A stretch of DNA of 64,000 bases, taken from Agapanthus africanus (taxonomy: Eukaryota > Streptophyta > Magnoliopsida > Asparagales > Amaryllidaceae). The stretch covers positions 187,505,044 to 187,569,043 of the forward strand of contig CM057344.1 in the NCBI GenBank assembly GCA_030015575.1, in the 5' to 3' direction. Each line of letters opens with the position of its first letter. Position 1 is the stretch's first letter. The notes under the pieces are model-generated. The model was not told the origin of the DNA. It made no database searches and saw only the letters and a program-made list of their open reading frames with translations. Position numbers and translations under genes: made by a program. This document shows, piece by piece, positions 45,831 to 57,649 of this stretch.

Positions 45831-46240
45831 GGTTATGTGGGTGTTGCATGCAAGGAAAATTAATGTTTACCACTTCCGCCTCCTCACAAGTGTTGTGAGG
45901 GTGTGCAACATCCACTAACGAGGTGCATGTGTGCAAGGGTAAGGTGTGTGCTTGAGGTGCATCCCTTGGTGTGGTGTGGGTGAGGTGCATCACAACCCTA
46001 ACCTCAATACTATTACAATATGCACATAAACCCCTACATAACTCAATATACCACATAGAAACTAACACTTTCCGCTAAAACCCTTCCTTCCAACTAATGT
46101 TAACTAAACTAATTACCATTTTAGTTAAATACCCTAGCCATTTATAAAAAGTCTTTTTATCAAAATTATAAATTTAAAATAACATTTTTTAAGTAAAAAT
46201 AAATAAATTAACTATCTACAAAGTTTTCCGAAATGTTACA
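45831..46240 (-). repeat. 3' LTR fragment of Tekay/Del element D
   Basis: On the minus strand the LTR starts TGTAACATTTCGGAAAAC at 46240, directly after the polypurine tract, and runs left until it meets A3. The start resembles those of E2 and E1. It contains three scattered copies of GAGGTGCAT (45920-45985). The boundary with A3 is approximate. Confidence 0.65.
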
Positions 46241-46255
46241 ATATCCCCCCTTAAG
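46241..46255 (-). promoter_or_regulatory. Polypurine tract of element D
   Basis: The minus strand reads CTTAAGGGGGGATAT before the LTR start. Confidence 0.8.
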
Positions 46256-46279
46256 AAAATTCGGTCCCCGAATTAAAAC

Positions 46280-48192
46280 CTAAACACGCATACCTTCAAA
46301 AAGATGCAGGAATTTCTTCCGTATTGCATCATCGGCTTCCCAAGTGATCTCTTCGCTATTTGGTCCCCGCCATAGAATCTTTACAGATGGTAGTACTCTT
46401 GATCGCAGTTTCTTCACCTGCCGGTCGAGAATAGATACCGGCTGCTCAGTGTAAGATAAATCACGCTCAAGTTGTACAATCTGATGCTGGATAGCGTAAG
46501 AAGGATCATGAAGGTACTTGCGAAGCATAGACACGTGGAACACAGGATGCACATCGGGAAAACTTGGCGGAAGTGCTAAACGATATGCTATAGCACCCAC
46601 CCTCTCAAGAATCTCATAGGGTCCAACATATCTGGAACTGAGCTTCCCTTTTTTCCCGAATCGTATCACATCTTTCATTGGAGAGACTCGGAGAAATACA
46701 TGGTCTCCCACGTCGAACTCAAGCCTACGGCGACGACGATCAGCATAAGACTTCTTCCTGCTCTGAGATGCTCTCATCCTATCCTGGATCATCTGGATTT
46801 TCTTAGTAGTCTCCTAGAACAACTGAGGCCTTAGGAGGCTGCTCTCACTAAGCTCGATCCAACAAACTGGCGACCGACACTTCCTCCTATATAACGTCTC
46901 AAATGGTGCCATCCGAATCGTCTCCTGAAAGCTATTATTATAGGAGAATTCAATCAAAGGTAAGTGATGATCCCAACTGCCACCCAAATCCAGTGTACAA
47001 GCTCGGAGCATATCCTCAAAGGTCTGAATTGTACGCTCCGACTGGCCATTAGTTTGTGGGTGGAAGGCAGTACTGAAACTCAAGCGAGTGCCCAAAGCAT
47101 CCTGAAGCTTCTGCTAGAGATGACTGGTAAACTGTGTGCCTCTGTCAGAAAAAATATAGGTCGTAACTCCGTGCAACCGCATAATCTCTTCTATATAGAC
47201 CTGGGCGTACTGCACATACCCGAAAGCAGTCTTCACCGGAAGAAAGTGAGCTGCCTTCGTCAATCAATCCACAATCACCCAAATGGAGTCATACCCTCTA
47301 CTAGACCTAGGTAGACCCAAAACGAAATCCATGGAGATCTACTCCCATTTCCACTCCGGAACGGGTAGAGGCTGCAACTCTTCGGCCGGCCTATGATGTT
47401 CGGGTTTGACTTGCTGACAAGTCAGGCATTTCGAAACAAAGTCAGACACATCGTGTTTCATCCCTTCCCACCAGTACATGTCTCGTAAATCATGATACAT
47501 CTTGGTAGACCTTGGATGAACGCTGTAGGAAGATTGATGTGTCTCCTCTAATATTATACGCCTCAGCCCATCAACGCCGGGTACGCACAACCGGGTCCCA
47601 AACCATAGCACTCCCTCGCTGTTAATCGTAAACTCAGAATCCCCATACTACCGAACTCGGTTTAAAATCACTGAAAGTCATGCATCCTCGGACTATGCCT
47701 CCTTGATATGATCAAGCAAAAGTGGACGAGCACGAACATGGGAAAACTATCCACCTACAGAGGTAAACTCAAACAGGATACCACTGTCGCACAAAATCTG
47801 CCAATCAACATTCGACCACCTCCGAACCGAACCCAAATACGACAAGCTAATCCCAAGCCTCCTACTCAACACGTCAGCCACTACATTTGCTTTGCCCGGA
47901 TGATAAAGAATCTCACAATCATAGTCTTTCACCAACTCCATCCAGCGACAATGCCTCAAGTTCAGATCCTGCTGCTGGAATATATACTTCAGACTCTTGT
48001 GGTCTGTAAAGATCTGGCCCAACTCTCCATAAAGATAGTGTTTCCAAATCTTCAGTGTAAAGACTACCGCGGCCATCTCCAAATCGTGGGTAGGGTAATT
48101 CTTCTCGTATTTCTTCAGCTGCCGAGAAGCATAAGCAATAACTCTGTCGTGCTGCATTGTTCATCTCAGAAAACTACATTTTAATACCTCTG
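46280..48192 (-). pseudogene. Tekay/Del element D: RNase H and integrase (stops), split by F
   Basis: The minus-strand gypsy pol remnant is nearly all in one frame. RNase H (from 48157: [20 protein letters not shown], then TDHKSLKY and [13 protein letters not shown]) is followed by the integrase zinc finger (SKCLTCQQVK), the core with SMDF, SDRGTQF and HPQTNGQSE, the GPYEILERVG block, and a C-terminal stretch with ILWRGPNSEEITWEADD, which is chromodomain-like as in chromoviruses. In-frame stops lie near 47337, 47265, 47115 and 46811. Bases 48158-48192 can be read as the preceding RNase H residues with small indels, after which F begins. The rest of D must therefore lie beyond F, outside the window. 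Confidence 0.87.
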
Positions 48193-49477
48193 TGTAACAC
48201 TTTGAAATTTTTTTAGGTTAATTTCGCGTTAATTAGCTCATGCGTGTTTTTCTTAAAATCCCAGAATTTTTTTGATTTCCACATAAACTGGAAAAAATCA
48301 AATTTTAATTGTGAAAAGATGCAATTTTATTTATAATTGTGTGTTATTAATTATTAATTAGTTTAGTGTTCACTTAGTTAGCAAATTTTCTTGACTATAT
48401 TTTCCTAAGCAAAATTTAGCGTAGCATGCATGCACAATTTTCACCCTAGGTTAATTGGTGCTTAGCAACCATAACAACTTAACACATAATGTAACACATT
48501 ATTCATATTTCCTCTTATCCTTATAAAACCATAACAAAGCAAATCAAATAAAGGAAATAAGAAAAAAGAATAGAAAAGAGAGGCATGGTGCATTTAATGA
48601 GCATGGAGGGCTTGACTTTGGGGCACTCTCTCTCCCTCTCTCCCATTCACTCAGCAGTAGCAGCAGCTCAGCAGCCCCCCTCATTCTCCTTCCTCTCATC
48701 AATTCTATCCTCAAATCTCCATTAAAAACCATCATTTATCACACCAACCTCACATTTATCACTCCAAGATCACTCCTTTGTTGGTTTTGAGCCTACTCTG
48801 AGCTCTAGGAGGCAAGACCAGAAAGTTTGTGCCACTACTTGGCCTTTGTGCGGTATTAAGCCCACCTTAATCACCTCTTTGCTAAACTTGTGGTTTATTT
48901 AGCTTATATTAATGTTTATGTGTGTTTTAGTGCTAATTAGGTGGTTTAAGTTAAGATTAGGTTAAGTTAGGGTTGTTTTGGCTTGATTAACTTAATTAAG
49001 TGCTATTAGTGTCGTTTAACCCAAGCCTTTGTTTCATTTTACACTAAAATACCATATTGTTTTAGTTTAGGGTTAATTAAATGTTTTAGTTAAGATTTTG
49101 GGTAGTTTTGTGATCTGCTTCTAAACCGAGTGCTTCAGGAAAAAGTTGCAAATACTGGACTTAGTTACTGAGCTAGGAACACACATACAAAGCAAGAGAC
49201 TCAACTTTCTATCCCAAGCTGTAGAAAAATTCGTTCTGGCCTCAAATTGCTGCCAGAGGGGTGAGTTGGGTGTCGGGGTTTGGGCTAGGGGAGTCTGCTA
49301 CATATTTAAGGTGTTTGGTATATGCAACTTTTCCTATTTCCACTCGAATCAAAATCTTGTTTTCAATACTTTTAGTCTTGCGCGACACACTTGTTCTGAG
49401 TTTGGGTCTGGTGTGTTCTGCGTATCACAGCGTGTTAGGGTGGTTCCAGGCACTTGCACACACGTTTTGGTGTCACG

Positions 49478-51695
49478 TGTAGGGTTCCTAGGCACACTAA
49501 GGAGGTCTCACAAGGCATCAACCATGCCAATTTCAAATTTTACGGGTGCTGAGAAACCCTAATACGGATCGTTAACTAGATATATAGGCGAAACAAATGA
49601 AACTAGTTAACAATTTAAATAAAAGAAAGGAAATACAACCTTTGTAGATCCGTCCTCCACCTCTATAGCTCCGCAATGAAGTCTCCTCGCTGTCCAAATG
49701 GAAACCCGGGCTCTAGCATCGGCTTCATCGGAGAAATGGACGAGCAAGGTCGTCGGCTTCGTGCCGAAGATGATCTACGTCGAGGCATCACAAGATCAAG
49801 CTCCCACTTCACCAAGTGATGAAACTTGTGAAGAAAACACCCTTTACTAATTGGCAAGAGGTAGAGGATGAAGAAATAGGAGGTGGGTTCACTTTAGAAT
49901 TGGATTTCTCACTCAATTGCTCAAGTTGCCATTGATGGAGGCAAGCTTCTTCTTGAAGAAGAAGAAGAAGAAGATGATAATGTTATGATAAGTATATCTC
50001 AAAAAGAAAATAAAAACAATACTTATCATAATCTAACCATGGTCAAGTGTAGAGAATGAACTAGGGTTAAGTGGAATGGTTAGGGTTAAGCATGAGACAA
50101 AATGGTGACTTAGTCAAAGCTTCATGAAGCTTCAATATCAAACAAAGAAAGCCACCATTTTCTCTTTATCATTTTCTTTTGCCAAAATGAACAAAAGAAA
50201 TAAATAAATGAATAAGTAAATAAACAAAACCCTAACCACTCATATAACCATGGTTTAATCTTTACACAAACTCAAGTTAACATGTATCATCAAACATGAT
50301 ACAATCAAGTGCACAAAAGTATGTCACATATACAACTTGTGAACTTCAAGTGAGAAAATCCAATTAAAGTGAACCAATACTAGTTAATGCAAAGTAATAT
50401 ATCAAATATATAATTATGCATTAAATCATTAAATCAGCACTTGATTCAATGATCCGGTCATGTCGCACACAACCGACTAGTATACAATGTATCGTTTTAT
50501 CGAATCAATCCTTGATTCGATAACTAGGTTATATCGCATATAACCATTCGACACATTCATCGCGAGAATGAAATACGGTATCACATACACGCATTATTCT
50601 CGGTCCCGCACATATCTCATATGCGCTCCTATTTCGTTTCGCTTGAGCCAGGAAACCTTTGTGTAGGACTCTAAAGACTCGTCAATATGCCAGCAGCAGG
50701 TGATGATCATATCAAACACCCACAAGCCGCAAGCGGTCTGCTAAACGTAACGGCCACCCGGGTATTGAGCGATCAGAAGATCGACGAGCAAGCCCGCTCA
50801 TAGTCCTGTGAATCCAACCAGTAACACTTACCGTACAGTCCGGTCTGATCGTCTGATATGTCGCATATCTCGCCTAGGGGTGGTAAACGTCAGACCCCAA
50901 TGGCTCGATAAGTCGTGTCGATATGAAGTCTATAACAGTTCGAGAAACTACAGGTAACACTTACCAGTAAATCTCAGCAACCCTGGCCAGGGATTTCCGG
51001 TTATAGCCAATCGAACACAGCGCAACATCAACTCCCTATACCGGGAGAGACGAATCCCCTCCTATCGCTCATTGCCTCCATGCGATTCGGGACTGTACCC
51101 AAAAACCACCGTTTTTCACGCCCTCTTGGACGTGGTAAGGTGGAAATCAAAGCACAGTGGGAATCACACAAGACTCTATGACGATCTCGGGTCAACAGAC
51201 TACTCTGTACCAGTGTCACCAGAGAACTGCCATCTGACGTAAGGTATAATACCATCTGGGAGTTCTCGGCGAGTCCGTCCAGTGTACCCAGTCTCCACTG
51301 AGCACCCGTATATCATCTCTGATGTCAAACACCAATGGATATGGGATCATCCATCGCCCATCTGTATGGGTCGAGAAGGTATACGCTAGTCTACTCTGGT
51401 ATATCGATGCCCCGTCCCGATATACCCACGACTAGGGACTTTGAAGGATGTACTTATGGACTACCATGTCCCCACTAGTATGATCTGCATCATAGTCTAG
51501 GTAGTCAAGTACACATCCTAAGGGCTTTACCAACATGTAACAGAGAGACAATCAGTATACACGTTAAGGTAAAGAGTAACCAGATAGCATACTATCATGT
51601 CGAGCAAGAAAGTCCTCCCTATATATGTCCCAGCATCCACTACAATATACATCCAATGTACAGTAATGGCCTCTAGGGCATACATATAACTAACA
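49478..51695 (-). repeat. 3' LTR of copia B2
   Basis: 2,218 bp; on the minus strand TGTTAGTTATATG to GGAACCCTACA. The small Arg-rich ORF is present at 49788-49663 but has a premature TAG after 41 codons. A GAA-rich run lies at 49955-49975. Confidence 0.94.
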
Positions 51696-51710
51696 ATCTC
51701 CCACTTGCAC
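51696..51710 (-). promoter_or_regulatory. Polypurine tract of copia B2
   Basis: The minus strand reads GTGCAAGTGGGAGAT. Confidence 0.85.
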
Positions 51711-54510
51711 TAGGGCCATCTGATAGCAGTGGTTGTAGTATCTCATACTCAACCATCCCTTAAAAGTCTCCCTCTGGGAAAAGGCCTTTGTGAGTGGATC
51801 CGCCGTGTTTTCCTCTGAGTCTACTCTCCTAACCTCGATCACCCTGGAGATCAACCATCTCCATGATCAGGTGACACTGCCTTAGAATATGTCTGGATCT
51901 CTGATGGGACCGGCGTTCCTTGGCATAAGCCACAACTCCATTGTCACATAATGGGAGGAACATAGTTCATCTCATGAACCAATATACACCCGAACATCCT
52001 CTGTGGTAGCATCTTAAGTAGCGATGTATCCAGCTTTAATCGTCTAGTATGCCACGGTATCTAGCTTGTAACTCTTCCAACATACCGTCCCTTTACTGAG
52101 GGTAAAGACAATGCCTGCGACTGACATTCAGTCGTCATTATCACCCTGGAACCCTTCCAGTGATTCTTTCCAGGATCGATTGATACCATCTCGCTACAAC
52201 TAGTGAGAATCCTAACATCCAATTAGATCTATCTCATAGATCCAAAACGCAGGATTTAGGAGGTATCACTTTCATCCTATATGGAGAATCATTGTGATAA
52301 GCGGAGATTGACCGAGCGTAGCATAGGAAACTACTTTCTTATCTAGAGTATGTCATCCACGTACCCTACGAGGATCGTCACTATACTCCCTACTACCTTT
52401 TTGTATATACAAGGTTCATCTACCATTTTGATGATGTCAAACTGTTTGACAAACACATCAAAACAGATGTTCCAACTCCGCGATGCCTGCTTTATCCTAT
52501 AAAGCATCTTGTACACGTTTCCGCTGCTCCCACTGTCTACGAAGCCCTCTGGCTGTGTACTTATAGACTTTCTCTTCTAAAACATCATTTAGAAAAGCAG
52601 TCATGATACCCAACCGCCAGATATCGTAGTCATGGTATGTAGCCGTGGCAAGTAGGATCTGGATGGACTTAAGCATAGCCACTTGAAAAGGTTTCATCAT
52701 TATCCACGCCTGGTCGATGACGAAAACCTTTAACAAGTCTAGCTTTGAAAGTCTCAACTTTTCCATCTATACCAAGTAATCTTCTCAAGATATACTTGCT
52801 CCTGATGGGGATTTAACCCTTCAGATATAGCAACCAAAGTCCATAGTTTGTTGGTGTATATGGATTCCATCTCAGATCGCTAAGCATCCAGCCATTCTTA
52901 CAGAGTCCCACTCCTGATGGCCAGTTCGAAACTAGTTGGGTCATCATCTCATGATGCAATCCTCGCTCCCACTGTCATAGAGAAACCGAAATATCTCTCA
53001 GGTGGGTGAGGAACCCTACTAGATCGGCGGAGAGGCTGAGGTTCGTTGGTAACTATTGAATCCTTTGGTTCTGTCAAATCATCAGCTGCAGTTTTGTATA
53101 GCTGGAACCTTTCCAGTTCTACATAACAGATCTTGCCCCGAGCTTGTCCGGATTATGCTTTTCAGACATAGGCTGGACAACCCCAAATCTTAACTAACTT
53201 AAGAGATGGGCTCTTCCCTTATCATATCAAATATAAAGTAGTAGGCAACTGATTTGATTTGAACCCTATTCAATAGGTATGCAGTTTCTCAAGTGCATAA
53301 CTCCCTAAAAGGAAATAGGTAACTCAGTAGTACTCATCATAGAGCACACCTTATCATATAGGGTGTGATTGCTCCGCCCCGATATACCATCGTGCTATGG
53401 TGTATACGGAGGAGTAATGCTGAGAGAGAATCTCATTCTCCTTTAGAAAAGTCCAGGAATTCCGTGCTCAAGTATTCTCCTCCTTGATCTCATCAAAGGA
53501 CATAATACTTATACCCGTATTGGTTCTCTACTTCTAGCTTATATTCTGTGAATATCTCAAAAGGTTCGGACTTGGGTTTCAACAGGAACATATGTCTGAA
53601 TCTTGAGAGATTATCAGAGAATGTAACGAAGTACAAAGAACCGGTCTTGGCATATGTAGACAGGGGACCTTGCATACATCAACATGTATCATCCCTAGAG
53701 TTCACTAACTCTTTCTCTGTTTCCAATAAACAGAGCTATGGTCATCGTATCTTTGTGACATGACTGGCAAGTTTCATAAGATGTAAATTCAAACAGATTT
53801 AAATATGCATCTAAATGTAACTTCAGCTAGTCAGGTCGCATCGATATGACCTAGTCTACAATGCCTTAAGAAAAATTCGTTCATTTATGAACTCTTCCTC
53901 TTGTGTGTGTTCTGTATACTAAGAACTGTAGTTTGATTTAGAACATTAATGCTTTTAGATAACGTGCCTAAACCGATCAACTTTTGATATAGAAAATGTT
54001 CAAAACATTATTCAACAATACAAAATTTTATCACTTCTTTACTAATAAAGAGACTGATATGATTTTGTATATCAGGTTCGGTATCTAATAACATTCGTTC
54101 AGAATCAATGTATTGATAATACAGGGTGACAGTGACAAACAGACTTGGCTGCAACACTTGCCCCGTTTTCTGCCTCATGAAACTTATCACCCGTTCTCAG
54201 TTCTTTACCTTTCTATAGCCCTATGTAACATATTACATATCTGGGATCCTGATCTGGTATCACATACCCAGGACGTAAAGGATACTGAGAAACAGTTCTC
54301 TGTAATGAACACACCCGAAGATGATGCATCAGCATGCACTCTCTTCGTTTGGGCGGCACGGGAATTCTGGTAATCCCCAATTTCCTGCTCTGTCTTATAA
54401 CAATTATAAGTTGGAGCGGGACCAACGTTCCCCAGCTCAGAATAACAAGCGGGTTCGTTCAATATTCCGTATTGTTATCTTGATTAAGGCGTTACATGGT
54501 CGCTACCTGG
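51711..54510 (-). pseudogene. Decayed pol of copia B2
   Basis: The order is as in B. A protease segment (54462-54205) matches B's N-terminus, with WVCDTRSGSQIC replacing the DTGSG motif. An integrase piece lies at 53675-53493 (SLYFVTFSDNLSRF). An RT piece at 52766-52497 has a remnant of the TAFLNGDLEE block. RNase H remnants run to about 51720. Stops and indels break every domain, and the protease glycine is lost. It is not functional. Confidence 0.87.
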
Positions 54511-54937
54511 AGAGAGAGAGAAGAAAACACTCAGCGTGCGCTCTTGCAAGATCAGATTGGTTATTATTTTATCTAATCAGGATGGCTCCCACTGCTTTTT
54601 ATCAAATCTTCCTTCAAACCCTAAAAGGAAAGACTAGCCGGGATTAATTACACACTACAAGTTCGCCAATCTTTCAGCCAGGCCAGTGTCGGTACTTTGA
54701 GGGAGGTTCCCCGTGCTTTTGCACGGACCTAATTAATGTAAACCTCGTTTTCCCAGAGGCGTAACCTCGTTAACACCTTTCTAGACACCTACTTGATCGG
54801 CTAATTGTAATGTGTAAAACTCTCCCAGGAGTAACTCTTACTCGCAGCGGATATCGGGATCCAACTATCTCATAGAAGGTATGCAATCTCATTGCAAATT
54901 TCAACACTTGAAATTCCCGATAATATTTTGCCCCAAG

Positions 54938-55145
54938 CGATCTATGACCTTGACTGAGTCAACAAATCATAGACCACAAGTAAAGTTCAACCCGTCATTT
55001 CTTGATTGAATTAAACCCACCCGCACGTCTCTTGACTGAGTCAACAAGGCTGCACGACTACCCTAATCCAATCACATCATATGCTTTGCAGATAAGCACT
55101 AATCAGCTACCGCACACTACGCCTTGACTGAGTCAACAAACGCAG
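54938..55145 (-). repeat. Three stem-loops with near-identical tips in B2 leader
   Basis: On the minus strand TTGTTGACTCAGTCAAG occurs three times (54948-54965, 55030-55047, 55122-55139). The first lies in a stem with arms TCTATGA/TCATAGA (window sense). TTGACTCAGTCAA is itself a palindrome. Confidence 0.77.
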
Positions 55146-55279
55146 CACGAATACTAACTAAGACTTATCTGAAATGACGGAGGGCTACGTCAGGTTTTTA
55201 AGAAAACTTTTTGCGTAATGAACTTTATATCGTTGTAGAATCAAATGATTTTAAAATGGAGTGTTTTTGAGGCTTTTCT

Positions 55280-55524
55280 AGTTTTGCTAAAGGAGTCACT
55301 CCCGGAGAAGGGATCGTCGGTCCTTTCCTCGTCGAATGAGGTGCGGGATATATCATATATATCACTGTGCAAAGCAAAAACTCTTAAAAGCAATCAAAAG
55401 ACAAATCGAGTGTGTAGCATCTGCCAGTTATTGCTAAAGGAGTCACTCCCATTGAAGGGAACTCGGTCCTTTCCTCATCGAATAAGGTGCAGGATATATC
55501 ACATATACCTCTGTGCAAAGCAAG
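55280..55524 (-). repeat. Two copies of the leader AU-hairpin module in B2
   Basis: Units at about 55280-55378 and 55438-55524. The hairpins on the minus strand are GATATAT/ATATATC and GGTATAT/ATATATCC, with conserved flanks as in B. Confidence 0.68.
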
Positions 55525-56505
55525 AACTGTAGCTACCTGTTTTAATTTTGAAATTCGATTCTACAACATCTTTAGGTTTCTTTTACTTTCATTAATCAAA
55601 TTAATGAAGTCCCATCATTTAAGTACCTAAACATCACAGATAAATACGACGTACACTTATGCCATCCGCATTTGCCTCGATGTCCTCTCGTGCACCGTTA
55701 GGTTAGGTAACTAACGGCAGAGCAGGGCAGGGCTAGCGCGGGTGTAAAACATAAGTAACATCTATATAATATATCATATATACTATATACAGTATCTATC
55801 ACAGAACATCACATGATCACATCACAGATATCGCAGCAGAAGAAACATATGAAATATTGGATATACTAGGACGTCCGTGTTTTCAATACGAGCCAGTATA
55901 AAACACGGATTCCACGGTGGCGATGAATAGCCCAACCCACACCCCTAGACCCCTACGAGAGCGGCAAGCAACCCTACCAATTCTAGAGTTAGGAGATCCG
56001 GACTCGACTCCTCGAGTTGGTCTCCCACTGGACTCCAGAACCCGGTTACTTATGCTCCCCTCCTTGGGTCTATCCTAGTGCGGAAAAGTAAATAATATAC
56101 AAACGGTGACATCTTTCGCAACCTGGAAGTGCCCCAATAAAAGAATATTACATACGAGTTTTTACATGAATGAAAATGAAAAAACACTCATCTCTCATAA
56201 AAACCCCCGGCTATTCAAACACGACAATCTAATATAACATATCCAGCAACACATAACATCACATGTCATCAACGTAAGTAAATATGCGCATCCCAATTGT
56301 CGTTGACATATAGCAACGAAACCGGCGATATCACATATTACACTTACGGTCACAGAAAAGAAAGTGTAAAATTACAACAGTTGGAATCTGCAACCTCTTT
56401 AGACATCACATGCCTAGTCAAATGAATTACTTAGACATCGCATGCCTAACAATTATAAACCCCGCATTTTAGTCTCATTATCGAAAACACTTTTCAATAT
56501 CAAGT

Positions 56506-56778
56506 CGGGCAATTCAACAAGATTCCCGACATCCTGATCGAATGCTCGTCGCAAACTTTAGTAGGCGGCCGCACCACCGATACCGTCGACGAAGTGCACC
56601 AAGGCGGAACACCGCTGTCGCAAGCACCCGATCGGATGCTTTCGGCGACGGGGTTCTCCTACAGTCACTTGGTCGGGGCTATGGAGTGAGGCTGTCTATT
56701 AAGTTTATCCGGCGAGTATCCGCGTACGCTACGTGATTGCGACGGACTTTTGATCACATCAAAATTCCGTGGCAACCG
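56506..56778. mobile_element. 273-bp GC-rich insertion in B2 leader, origin unknown
   Basis: B (26600-26630) and B2 align on both sides, but B2 has an extra 280 bp bounded by ATCAAGT at 56499-56505 and 56779-56785. The insert is richer in G and C than its surroundings and contains GCGGCCGC. The left end holds a small hairpin CGGG...CCCG, and I see no convincing terminal inverted repeat. A 64-codon plus-strand frame (56542-56736) and frames on the other strand are open, but none is recognised. It could be a small DNA transposon, or a captured fragment of host or organelle DNA. Confidence 0.6.
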
Positions 56779-57402
56779 ATCAAGTGAGACTAAACCGCTA
56801 GATTTATAACATTCATTTAGTTATCTCATAACTTATTATGAATTCCAATTATTGTATCACATTCCGGATAAGCAGAAAATGTTAAACTTTCCGATCGAAC
56901 ATTCGAACACCCAAGTTTTCCCGATAACAGCTCAACTCTTGAAATAAGTTTAAAAACATTCACTTCGTGCCTCAGTACCAACGGTCCAGCCGTTGAAGGG
57001 TCAAGCCAACGCCTCACATGTGGCACGCCGTACTGCCCTAAACCCGAAGGTTCAAAGGGCAGTTCAAGACGGTCACATAATCGAGTTAAGGTTTGTTGTC
57101 TTCTAGAGAGACCATCGCATTACTTGCACTACTTAGAACGTCTTTAAACCTCGGAAAAATCCAACACTTGGAAATTTTCCGGCAGGGGAAAGATTGGGTA
57201 TTTATATCCGGTCGAACTTTTTAACATATTCTAAAATATCAGGAAGCCAAATAGACAAAGTCTGATAATCCGATCGAATCATCGAAGCTCCAAAACAACC
57301 CAGATTATTCAACTCTAGAATAAATATTAAAAAATCCCAGAAAATCCAACACCAGAAATGTGGAATTACTGTGCAAAAATTATGGGGCAATGTGATAATA
57401 CG

Positions 57403-57449
57403 GCCGCGGAACCGCCGCATAAGCCTTGCTTATGCCGCGGTTCCGCCGC
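57403..57449 (-). other. GC-rich stem-loop in B2 leader
   Basis: The arms at 57403-57424 and 57428-57449 pair at 20 of 22 positions with a 3-nt loop. The tip in minus-strand sense is ATAAGC/GCTTAT, against AATAG/CTATT in B, while the GC core is the same. It starts about 190 nt from the primer site. Confidence 0.75.
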
Positions 57450-57636
57450 ACTTTAAAGGAATCATAATCTAAATTTTGCTCCGTAATTCTTATAATTCCC
57501 TGCTGAATTTTTTAAGAATTTTTAATCTGGAAAAAACCCAGTTTTTGAAAAAAGTCCAGAGAGCATGATCGGGTTAGGGTTTCGGGTTCGTTCGGGTTTC
57601 AAACTTTGTCTACGCATCGCCTAAGGCTCTAGCTAG

Positions 57637-57649
57637 GCTCTGATACCAC
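57637..57649 (-). promoter_or_regulatory. Primer binding site of copia B2, tRNA-iMet type
   Basis: The minus strand reads GTGGTATCAGAGC next to the LTR end. Confidence 0.93.

Noticed and set aside
56542-56736. Arg-rich 64-codon frame in the B2 insert
   Set aside because: Several frames are open in this GC-rich stretch on both strands and none matches a known family, so it is not called a gene.
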